From Meandrina meandrites (lineage: Eukaryota > Cnidaria > Anthozoa > Scleractinia > Meandrinidae), in contig OY855908.1 of NCBI GenBank assembly GCA_963693305.1, forward strand, positions 32,879,805-32,943,804: a stretch of DNA of 64,000 nt, in the 5' to 3' direction. The notes below the pieces were generated by a model. The model did no database searches. It saw only the letters and a program-made list of their open reading frames with translations, and was not told the DNA's origin. The translations under genes and the position numbers were made by a program. Below, piece after piece: positions 40,701 to 52,700 of the stretch. Positions within the stretch are counted from its first letter, which is position 1; each line of letters starts with the position of its first letter.

Positions 40701-43700
40701 TGTAAGCCATGTGCGGGCCCCTGCACAAAACCCCCGGCCACCCCGCACCAAAACCCTGAGAGATACTGCTGGCCAGCATTGTTTCGTGTTTAACCTAGCC
40801 TAAATTACATTTAGCCACATATTAAATTGTGAATTCTGCTGCTTTGTGAAATTTTGCAAAGGAAAATTTATATAAAGCAACATCTTTAGTTGCCCCAGGG
40901 GGTGGTGCATCTCCTGCTATTTTCCACAAAATGTTTCTCCACATGGTGGGGCATTTGGCAGTTTTTGTACGCTATTCAGAACCAATCCCCACCTATATCC
41001 CGGGGTGGGGGAGGGGGGGGGGGGGGGTGGGGGTCGGGGGTTTACTTTGACTGGTGCATAATTCCCATGTCAATATTGTCATGGACATGTCTATAGACTA
41101 AGGTACCGGTATGTTACCATTGATACAGTGCAGCTCTGCACATTTACAATGCTGGTCTCACGTACACTGCTAGTCAATGTTTCATCTTGGTGATAGGCCA
41201 GCTTCTTTTTTCATGAACTCTTGAACCACTCTCTATTAATATGTACATGTAATACATGACATGTTTTTAATTATTGATCATTTATAAATGTGCAGATGAA
41301 TGTCAAGAAGGCAATGGATAAACTCACAGAATGGAGCAATGCTGGGAAGAAGCTCAAACAACATGTCCCTGAAAATGATGAAGTACTACATTCCTGGTTA
41401 TCTCAGTTGGAAGAGTTTTCTCAAGACTTGCCTTTCTTACTACAGCTCTCTAGTGATGCTCTTAAGGTAAATTCAATTTATGTTATTTCTAGACTTAGAG
41501 ACAATGTTGCTTGGTACACTTAGTATTTATTTGCAGCCGCAACCTACAGTGTTAGTTAAGGAAGTTTTATGGCCTTTTGGTTAGAGTGCTGGAATGATTT
41601 TTACTACAGATTTGTATCGGTTTTACCAATGAGCAAATTAGGTTGCTACAACATTATGCCCTATTTTTAACCTTTTGATGCTAATAACCTGAAAACTACC
41701 CAGTGAAATTTGATGTTTGTGAGGCTCAATTTAACCAATTCCTTTCCTGTAACAAATTGTCTTTTCACAGCCGCGGCACTGGAGGGCTCTGTTTATAGGA
41801 ATGGGTCAAGACTATGACCCTTCCTGGGAATTCACAGTGGCAGACCTTCTCTCTTTCAATCTCGGTCGATACAAAGATTTGATAACATCAATCTGTGCTG
41901 GAGCTGCAGCTGAATATGCCTTGGAGCTTCAGCTGAACCAACTGGCACGGGTATGGCAGGAGAAGGACTTCAAGCTTGCTAAGCACATTCCACTGATGAG
42001 ACCAAGACTGAGTGGCGAAAAGAGGAAGAGTGCAAAAGGAAAAGGGAGAAACAGACAGGCTGCGGCTGAGGTAGGGGCTCTTGTTAAGGGTGAAAATTAT
42101 CCCACACTGAGGTTAAAAGTTGTTTTCATGTAGTATTCTCAGTATACCATACATGTACATGTAGGTCTATGCAGCATATAACATAGCTAGCATGAACTTT
42201 GTTGCTTGCCTTGTGGAACTTTTCGCAAACTTACCTCAGTGTACCATCCACGTAGCTCTATCTATGTGCCATCAACATATTTTTAACTTCCTTTCCCAAG
42301 AATGCCCTACTCGAGGAATGTTTTTTTTTTGACAATTCGAGAAAGCATTACAAAAGAGACCGTCATATCTTCAAGCAATATTTGTTTTTACACGTACATG
42401 TGGACATGACAATTGAAGTTGTTGCTTTCCTTTTGGAACCTTTTGGAAACTTATTGCATGAAATGATTTTCCTTTGTCTAACAGTTGATACTTACATGTA
42501 ATAATGTTTTCATTGAGCAGAAGGCAAATCTGAAGGCAAAACCCAAGACTCCGGCTTCTGTGCCTGACATGTTCATTCTCATTGGAGTGGGTGAATTGAA
42601 GTGCATAATTGAGGTACATAATTTCGTAAGGTGTACAACAAGTAGGAATAAAATCATCAATAGTTGTATAATTACCTTAACATCAGCTGAAAAGTCTGCA
42701 CAACAAAATCCCATATTAATTTTATTGTCACAGTTTGCATTACAAATATTCTGTTGTGGTAGTATAACCTGTTTATGTCTTTAACAAGCTTTGAACAGAA
42801 CTTGCAGATCTGTGTAAGTTGGCATGTACAGGGTGGTAATTAAGTGCCATGTCGTTGATTCGGTTGACCATCATGTCATGTTTATTTACTTGTCTCAGAA
42901 TTGAAAAAGTGAAGCACAGATTGCATTGAGTTGCATATAAAAATAAATAAATTCCGAATTTAGGTGGGCCTATTTTCAGGGAGGTATTATATAGGGGGTG
43001 AGAGGGATTAATTTTGGATGCAAATTTGCATGTCAAAAACCTTTGGGTTTCACAATGGTGAGGATACCGTCTCTGGAATGTTTTTGCTAATTGAATTCAA
43101 ATGTTTGGTATGCAAAAGAATGACAATGATCAATGCCTTGTGTAACTGCACCCAGACAAATCTCAACGATATCAAGTGGATAATCCTAATTTTTATTTTA
43201 AGGACAATCTGGTCACGCTGCACATCATGCTGACGTCACCTCATGTAGCAGATTTGAAGCCAGTGGTGGAAACGTGGATTACAAACTTACAGGAAGTAGA
43301 GAATATTACTGACATCTGGGCAGACTGCCAGAAAAAGGTATTGGCAAAGAAGCGCAAGGGTGTGTTGTCTGGTCTGTTTAATGTCAGTGATGTGACTAAT
43401 GAGGTTAGGGTTGTATACAAGGGTTGTGGCTTCAAATTCTCCTCCCTCCCACTAGATGGAATTGTGTTTCAATTGGTGGTCCTGAATTCAGTAACTCCTC
43501 CACGCTTTGTCCCCCACTAGTCGGGATTTTTAACAACTTTCTCTTTATTTAAAATGTTCATTTCCTTATCTAAGGGCTATGACGTGAACTACTGGATGCC
43601 AGTAATTGCATTTACCTTGAAAATTTTTGTTTAAGAGAGATGCCTACAGGTTTAATGTTCAAAATGCTTGGAACAGTGAAATATTAGTTGACAGTCATTA

Positions 43701-46700
43701 TAATTGGTAAAAATCAGTTAGTGAAGGGGACATACATACATGAACTTTATTTAAAACTCGAGGCATGGCTGAACAAACAATGCTACATAATATTCAGCTA
43801 ACCCAAGCTTTGTGAAAAAGGTAATTAAACTTAATACTGTTGTGTGACAGAAACATGCCTTATTTTGACATGCCTTCACTGTTGAATGAATGTTATTGTG
43901 ATTATTGTTTATTGTTTTAGTGGCTCTACCTCAGTAATGTTTTTGCCGAGCCAGAGTTAAGGAAGTCTTTGGAGGACAGAAACCAAAAGTTCACTGATGT
44001 TGATGAAAAATACAAAGTAAGTAAAACTGCAGTGTGTGTGCTGAAAGTCTGTTCAGAAATCAGCGTGAATCAGCCAAAACAGACAGCTGCTTACATCTAC
44101 TGTTGTGCAACATCTACTGTTGCGCAAAAAGTATTGTACGTGTAATTGTTTTCATGTTATCGTGAGAGGTTGTCAAGTGCTGTGTATTACAGGAATCCTT
44201 CCCACTTCGTCAGAGATGATTATGTCAACACAGCTTGCTGTATTTCAAGTGAACAAAGCAATACTACATGTACATGCAAGAAGCTATGATATTAGAGTAT
44301 CATTCTATAACAAGATATTTTTGTGTATATTTACCAGTGAGAGTTAATATGACCAAATCGGGTTTGCTTTTGTTGTCTACTCTCAGGAATTTATTCAAGT
44401 GATTCTTAAGGACGCCAAAGTTCTATCGGTGTTGCCATTAAAGAAAAGAGGAGAAAAAGGTTGGCGAGATCTGCAGGGGGACTCTCTTAGAGAACTGCTG
44501 TTGGAACTGATTAGAAAAGAGGTATGTTCCTTCTTCGTACTAGTAGTTCGTAAATGTACTACATAAAAGTGAAAAGTTGCTGTTACAACATGTAATTTAT
44601 GCTTTGCATCTTGCCTGGCAATTTTGTTGCAACTGCCAATTAAGACAAGCTGCACAAAAAAAAAAAATAACTGCCTTGTTTAACATCCCCTGAACGGAAA
44701 ACTTGTTCAGTTCACAGCAATCACAACAATACATAAGCCAATCTTTACTTTGTATTCTGTTTTGCCCATTGCAGTGATGCAGTTATCACAAAAAAAATAT
44801 CACACTGTTTGTTTCATACAGGAGGAGTTGATCAGACTTGTTGATGAATACATAGAGAAGGCCCGTGTTGCATTTCCACGACTGTACTTCCTCAGTGACA
44901 ATGATCTGCTTAGTCTGCTCGCCTGGTCTCGTAACCCAAAAGACTTGTTGCCCTTTGTGAGAAAATGCTTTCCTGGTATAAAGAACCTGCAGTTTGCCTT
45001 GCCGAGGGATGGTAATTTGAGATTGACTTCTTCGCTGGACACAACACTCAATGGTAATTTTCTCTCCCAAAATGTTCTACTTAGCAATTGGGCCGTGAGC
45101 CCAAGGTTTGTTTGAGCAAGTTATTCAATGAGGCACTTTTCTCCAGCCCTGCATTTTTTGACCAGCAATGCTATGTTAAGACCATTTCTCTTTCAGCCCA
45201 TCTTCTTCAAGTCACTGCCATTGAGGGTCTGTTAGAAGAAGTGGTTCCTCTGTTATCAGTGATCCCTGCTTCACCTCGACCACAAAACTGGCTCAGCATG
45301 TTGGAAGAGAAGATGCGAAATACATTGGTGCAATGTCTTGCAGAGTGTGTGGAAAGAAGGCTTCAGGGAAGAGAGAGCCCTTGTAAACTTGTGGAACTAA
45401 TGACTGCTCTTGGTATGAACCTATATTTGGCTAGTTTTCTTGCTCAAATCTTGAGGAGGCCAAGCCTGGAGTGCACTACATGACTTGCTTTGTGAACATT
45501 ACACTATGTAAAGAATGGTGCTGTCATTGAATAGTTTTGACATTTTTTTGTACAGTAGGACTCCACCTGTGGCCTTGCTTGTGATTCAGCCACCTCGTTG
45601 TTACGGCTACTTTATTTTGCCCCACCAAAAGCTCAGTCAGCCATTTTCGTATTTAAAGAACCCCTTTAGTACGGCCACCCTGCCATTGCGGCCAGATGTT
45701 TGTGACCTGTTGGTGACCGTATTAAGGAGGTTCCACTGTTAACTGCTACCTGAAACTGATATCAGAGTGGCTTAGATAAACTTGAGCTCCTTCTTGCCTT
45801 CGTTGTTGTCTTTAAAGAAAATCGTGTTTGGTAGTTGGCAAATTTGGCACAAGGAGCAACAGAAACAAATAGCACAGGAATCCATACTAGTTTAAATAAC
45901 TTCTTGTTTGTTTGGTGCTGTTGTACGGTGCTTGAGGTCGGTTTATTTTATTTCAATCCTGTATCGTTCAGCACGTTACATGCATAACAAAGATAACTAT
46001 CAATTTTTATGAGTTTTTCTTTTGTTTGCTTTCAAACGCAAAATACTGTAATACGTACTCCACTTAGCTAATGCACTGTCTGAGTGTTCAGATCTGCTTC
46101 AATAACACTTTACAGTGTTTAGAAAGACCATTAAAGCCATTAAAAGTGTACCTTTCTTTGAATTTGTTTTTGCTAAGAAATGACTCCATGTTCTTCTTTC
46201 TTTTTTAGGGGGGTCACAAGTTCCTCATCAAGTAGAGAACATTTCAACAGACACAAGACAGGCCACCAAGAATCAACAGGACGGAGAAATTTCCACAGAT
46301 CACATCATGCTGAGGTTTTCCAGTCAGTGTGTTGTGACAGCAGAGTCTGTTTTGTGGAACAAGGACATGAGTGATGCTTTGCAAAACGGGAGTTTGCGGG
46401 CACTGTCAAATCTTAGGTATGCCTGTAATCTTTATTGAAAAATAATTGAACCCTAGAGACAATCCTCAAGACAATATTTCGTAGGAACAAAGTTGAAAGA
46501 TAATTTTGTCCAGAAGGAAATGCATATGGTAATACAACAGGGAAGTCAACAAGTCCATGTACTGGTCCAACAAGTCGAATGTCATGCTTTGGTCCTTGTT
46601 GTGCTTTTATAAAAAAATAATACATTATCCTATAACTCATTAACAGCACGCAATGTCATTTCTCTTGTGTAGGACAGCGCGAGGCAGCGTGGTGGAGTGG

Positions 46701-49700
46701 TTAGAATGCTGGACTTGAAATCTGGAGGCCCGGGTTCAATTCCTGTTCTGACCACTATCTGGATTTGTTCTCGGTTGTCCCGGGTTCAACTCCTCGGTCA
46801 TACTTGTAAATAGCCAACTGGCCTGCCTCCTGCCAATTGGGATTTTTAACTATGTTACGTTTATTTAGTATTTGTTTCATATGCACGGCCCCACAAGCTT
46901 CTAGCTTTAAATGCAAACCGTGTATGAATAAAATTGATTTTTTAATTACCTTTTTACCTTTAGGAAATCTCTTGGAACTTATGTGGATGACCTGTCACTG
47001 GCTATCAGGAAAAACTCAGAACAGAAAGGCTCCAGCGCTGCTCATGGCCGTGTTGAGTTACTGCTATGTGCTCTCGTTGGCCTGGTGATAAATCAAAGGG
47101 ACACTGTCATCGGTTAGAACTGAAGTTTTCAGATTGCTACATTTGCCTATGGAAATAATAATTGCGTTCGACGATAGGAGAACGCAACCCTAATCTTGTG
47201 TAGCTAAGAAAAATCGAGATTTCGTTTCTTCTGTAATTTGCCTCGGTTTCGTTTCTTCTGTATTTTGCCTCGCTTTCGTTTCTTCTGCATTTGCCTCGCT
47301 TTCCTTATTGGCCTCAGGTTGACGATCTCACTCGAGTGGCGTCTGTGGTACCTTACATGTATTTCGATCATGCAGCCATTGTCGACAGAGCGAGGGATTA
47401 CCTTGAGGCCTGGCACTCTAGGCGAGACCCACCGCGGGCAATGAGCGTATTGACATTAAAAAAAGCTGTTACGGCCTTTATGACATTTGAAACTGATGAA
47501 GACCGAAGATGTTCGGTCGAAACGTCTCCTGCATGGGGAAAATAACATTTTTTCACGCAAGGCAAGTTACAAGTAGCACGTTGTTCTTCAATGGCGAGCA
47601 TATCGAACGCACTACATAATCTACGATTACTCCTAGTTAATAGTTAATTAATTATTAAATATTGTCTTGTACAGAATTCATCACCAATGGGATCTCAGAT
47701 GTAAACAGTTTTGAGTGGAAAAGTCAGCTCCAACATCACATGGAAATGAAGGAGATTATAACCTCAAGCTACCAAGGAGAAGACAAGGCCTCACCTGGCC
47801 CATACAAAATCCCCATTGAGCAACTGTATGAGATTGGCCTCTGCAGTATACACCAGCTTGGCACCAGTTTTGTATATGGCTATGAGTACCTTGGACCCAC
47901 ACCACATCTCGTTGTGACACCTTTAACCCAGAGGTGCTTCCTGACTCTAACAATGGCTCTGAGGTCTCACCAGTGTGGGGTTCCTGTGGGGCCTGATGGT
48001 ATTGGGAAAACAGAGACCATCAAAGACCTAGCTAAGGTAGGGCATGGCGTTCGTTTTATGTGTATATGTGTATTTATGTACATGTTATAGGCGCAGACAA
48101 CATGGTCTGTTCTGGTTTTTGTTACAGAGTGGAGACGTCACATGAATACAACTTTAGTAGGATGAAAAATGATGTGTGTTCCTCTGTGGCTGTTCGGATT
48201 ACTCCAAAACGTTCATAAGTGTTTCTACAACATTTAAGATGTCATTTTACATTATTAAACTGTTTCATTCAGTTCTACTAAGTTCCAGACTCTTCCAAGG
48301 CTTTTGGGCAATCCTAGAACGCCGTTTATCTGGGTTATTTTGTAAATGCGTATGTTACTTTCTGACCTGTATTTACCATCAAAGGTTTGGGTGTCCCGGA
48401 TAAAATGGATAAAAAATGGATAAAGCAGCATTATGGAGGGCAAAATATTACTATTGAGTTACAGGGGGCTTAAGTTTGTCTTAACTGGGTTCTTATTCGC
48501 AAAACTTTGACAAAGTCAGTGGTGCTGATGGGCAGGCAGGAACGTTCTGGCTCAACACAACTCTGCTCAAATGACTACTGACAGTAGAATCAGGGCCACA
48601 TGTCTCTATTCAGGTGGATCTAACCGATATGTGCCTTGACATATATACATGTAACTTGATTAGCTTGAACACTCTGCCGTGTATAACTTTGGTAATTGCA
48701 CAAAATAAGTTCAATGTGCTAATGAAGATTTATTTTTTTTATGGCTTTTTTTACAGACTCTTGGACGACATTTAGTGATGTTCAACTGTTCAGAACAGTT
48801 GACAACTGCTATGTTTGTCCGTTACCTGTTTGGTATGGTCACATCAGGCAGCTGGGCTTGTTTTGAGAATGTCGATTGTGTTGGCCCTGGCATCCTGTCC
48901 ATTTTTGGCGAACATCTTTCAAACATCAGGACATCACTGAAATGCTTGGAGAAGTTTGTCTTTTCTCAGTACACTGCAAGAGGACTCTCCAAGACAGACA
49001 ATCCGAAAGTATGTTATTATCATTTTGCTGCTATAAAGTAAACTAAGTAATGGTGAAGTTGGAAAAAGCACCTGATGTCACAGCAGTACTGGCAGTCAAC
49101 TCCTATTTCTGCAGCATGAGTTGACCAGGGAGATATGCTACATCCATTGGTTGGGGTGATAAACATGCTGTAATTGTGTTTTTTGTTGTTGTTGTTGTTG
49201 CAAATATAACGGGATCAAATCCATTCCATTCCAGTCCATGCAACAGGATGGGATGGGATTCTCATTGCATTGCAATGGACTGGACTGGACTGGATTTGAT
49301 TTGATTCGATTTGATTTGCAACAACAACAAACAACAACACAATAACAGCATGTGATCCCATCCCATTCCACCCATCCCATCCCATCCCATCCTATCCCAT
49401 CCCAATTCATCGTATCCCACCCCACTCCATCCCATCCCATCCCGTTCCATCCCATCTTCTCCCATCCCATCCTATCCCGTTCCATCCCATCTTCTCCCAT
49501 CCCATCCTATCCCGTTCCATCCCATCTTCTCCCATCCCATCCCATCCCGTTCCATCCCATCTTCTCCCATCCCATCCTATCCCGTTCCATCCCATCTTCT
49601 CCCATCCCATCCCATCCCGTTCCATCCCATCTTCTCCCATCCCATCCTATCCCGTTCCATTTCATCCCACTCCATTCCATTCCACCCATGCCTCTCCATC

Positions 49701-52700
49701 TCATCCCATCTTATCTCATCCCATTGCATCTCATCTCATCCTATGCCATCCCATTTCATCCCATCCCATCCCATTCCATCTCATCCCATCCCATCCCTTC
49801 CCATTCCATCTCATCTCATCCCATCCCTTCCCATTCCATCTCATCCCATCCCATCCCATCCCATCCCTTCCCATTCCATCTCATCTCATCCCATCCCTTC
49901 CCATTCCATCTCATCTCATCCCATCCCATTCCATCCCACTCCATTCTGTTCCATCCCATCCTATCTCATCCCATTCCATCCCATCGCATCCAATCAAATA
50001 CATTGTCATATCAAATTGCGTAACTGAGGGGAAAAAGAACTTTCCCCGTGTGGACACTTAAAAAATAAAATTTAATCATGGATAAGCTTACATATGTAGC
50101 CCAGCTTGGCAGTTTATAGTGTTTTTTCTGACCCTCTTTTTATCCATGTGGTATTCGCAGCAAGAAACAGTGAAAAGAAGAAATAGCCTGACAACTTTAA
50201 ACTCACTGCCGCAAGAAGCCTTTTCACCACGCTACAGGCCAGATGCAGCATTGGTAAGTCTTGCAGATAAATTTAATGTTTGACTTTACCTCCTTTAGAG
50301 AGGAAAAAAGTGACCAAGAAAAGTCAGGAAAAGTCAGGAAAAGCCAGAATATGTCATCACTGCTGCAATAGTGCCGTGATAAATTATTTTGTCTTTGTTG
50401 CATTCATTTCAGGGAGAGCACCTTTCCAAGCGAAAGAGGCATCTTTCTATCTCGAAGGGAAGTGATCTCCAAGGAGCAGATTACTATGACGATGTTGAAT
50501 CCCAGCCACTGCCCCCTCTGGAGCAACAACCCAAATTCCCTCAGACATTTCAAGACAGTTTAGCTAAAGTGTACAAGAAGCAAACCAGCATTAGAGAGTT
50601 TGAAATGCCTCTTTTTGGTAACATCACGATGGAAGGACAGCTCGTGGCGGCCAGTGCAATGTATGGCTGTTTCATGACTATGTCTGGAAGCAACTGTTTA
50701 AATACTGAACTGCCTGAGAACTTTAGGGTGAGTCTCTATGCTGCTTTCTGTCAAATTGGGAACAAAATTTAATTTTTGGTTCTGTTTGTTATTGTTAGGC
50801 TGAACTCAGGCCGGTTTCGATGCTATTTCCCGATTGTCTTCCTGTGGTAGAAGTGTGGTTGGTATGCAGTGGTTTCAATGAAGCCAAGTCTCTTGCTATG
50901 AAGATCAACACCTTCTTCAAGTTAATCAGTGAGCAGGTAATCAATACATTTGTGACAATTTATAGTGTTTCAACATGCAGATGCTATTGGTCAATTTGCA
51001 AAGGATTTGCTTGGGTGGCCTTGGTTCGAGTAGTCCCACTGTAATATTGGAAGTAACGGATGAGCTTTTAAGTGAGCGAGGAGACATGTAAGTGTTAGCA
51101 ACCGTAGCCAAAGGCTGAACCTTTAGAGACCTTTAGTTTTATGACTGATTTGAGGCTTTATCACATGCCAGGAGGCTCAATTACATTATTCTAACGTGGA
51201 TGAACCACAGTTTTTCGTAGACCACGTTGGGTGTATTAAACCCAGTTTAGACTGCAACATCCTTAAAGATGGGCAAATGTAAACTTCGTTAATTAGCCCA
51301 AATAGAGGTTTCGGTAGGTCTTAACTAAGTACATGGAAACATAATGAACGAAACCATTTGACTGTAGAACAAATGTTTAAGATAGAAAAATGAAACTGGT
51401 AAATTTTCAAGTCTACTTGGATGCATCGTGATTGAGTATTGTTGTTGGCTTTACAAGGTTTCTCGCCAGCCACAGTACTCATTTGGGTTGCGCAGTATGA
51501 AAATGGTGACTACCTTAGCTGGAAAGCAGCTGCAAAATGACATGGCTAAGAAAAGACTGTCGACTTTGAGTTCCATCAGGGAGGATCTAGAAGGAGATGC
51601 AGGTGAGACTTACTGTATGTTGTTGAATTTAATGGTTATCACGTTGTGAACAATCCAGATGATGGTCGACATGTCCAAAGTAAGCGCAGTCTATAGAAAG
51701 ACTGTCGTTAGTCTGACGTTTTGACAACTTGAGTCGAGGAAAGCTTCTGTGAATTGCTGGCTAACAGATAGCAATCAAAATCTCTGGTTGTCTAATGATG
51801 ATCTAACATACATGTAGTGAATGGTTTGAACCCAGGAGTATCAGTAGTTCGTATAGTGTGATCGTCTGGTCGAGAGTAGTTCTGAGAAGAACTTTGTTGG
51901 TGGTGTTCGGCGATTCGATAACCTAAGCGGTTGCCATCTTTAGAGTCAAGTGAAAAGAACTTGCTTGTAAGTTGATGGTGTTAATCGTTGTCCGTTGAAG
52001 CTGATTGGCCAGGTTTTTCCTGCGATGCAATGCTTGTGCAAACGTCGTTAGCTGTACGTGGTTGGTCATGACCTGTTTGGTCATCTTGTTCTGATATTAT
52101 TGATTTTGGCGCTCAAATACATCATTTGTCAGTTGTTTTCAATGTAGATCAGTGTATTTTTAGTAAGTTTGTGTTGATTTGGGTGACCAGCAACTGTATG
52201 TATTTTTAATTTATTTGTTTAAGTATTAACTAGTAATTTGCAGTTCAAATAAACCTTGTTGTTGTGTCCAGTTGCAAGATTGTTCAGTGAAATACTTGAT
52301 GGTTTTATCGAGGTCTTTTGCTTGTTCATAAGTTACAGTAGAATGCAAAGTTGAAGCTAGATATAGGGAGAATAGAACAAAAAGGTGTGAAGATCTATTG
52401 ACATAGTCAGTTATTATGTAAACAGTTTAGCACGGACGTGGCAAGTTTGAAATGTTTGAAATGCGTATTTTGTTCATCACATTTAGCATCTGAGACGAAG
52501 ACAAGGAGTCCATTTCTGGAAAGCTTGGAACGACGTCAGACGGAAGAGAATGCTGTGGTCCACTCCCTATTCACCTATTTTGGAAAGAAATTGTTGGTGA
52601 ATGACAAAGAGTTGTTTTCACAGGCAGTGGATGAGGTTTTCGCTCACAGCGTCCTTATGTCTGTATCGACTGAAGGAGACTCGCAGTTAGTTGAACAATT

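Larger units (their letters stand above)
35436..40820 (-). mobile_element. Ngaro-type tyrosine-recombinase retrotransposon
   Basis: The element, read on the minus strand, has first repeat (40820-40635), gag, RT, RNase H, tyrosine recombinase, then second repeat unit (35954-35837), the first unit again (35835-35650) and the second again (35557-35437). This A1-ORFs-B1A2-B2 order of split direct repeats is diagnostic of Ngaro elements, which integrate with a tyrosine recombinase instead of a DDE integrase and leave no target duplication. The repeat copies are almost identical (two differences in ~187 bp for one pair, none noticed in ~118 bp for the other), so insertion is recent. One gag stop and one frameshift break this copy. 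Confidence 0.93.
34828..41058. mobile_element. TIR DNA element with TAA target site, interrupted by an Ngaro-type retrotransposon
   Basis: The ends TGCACCAGTCAAAGTAAACC are exact inverse copies and the inverted repeat continues, through C/G runs, to CCCCGGGATAT, some 60 bp. TAA lies just outside both ends (34825-34827 and 41059-41061), as for PIF/Harbinger-type insertions. Without the nested retrotransposon (about 35436-40820) the element is about 850 bp and carries a broken PHD finger and a 41 bp tandem duplication (AAGATGGCGGCCATT, about 35025-35107). No transposase is seen, so it is non-autonomous. It occupies DNHD1-like intron 9. Confidence 0.85.

Noticed and set aside
46681..46755. tRNA-Ser-like gene
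   Set aside because: A and B boxes are present, but the sequence runs on into a SINE body shared with 60549 and 43400, and the cloverleaf is incomplete.
49352..50023. Open frame of 223 codons rich in Ile-Pro-Ser-His
   Set aside because: It is a translation of the CCCAT satellite; all frames on both strands stay open for the same reason.
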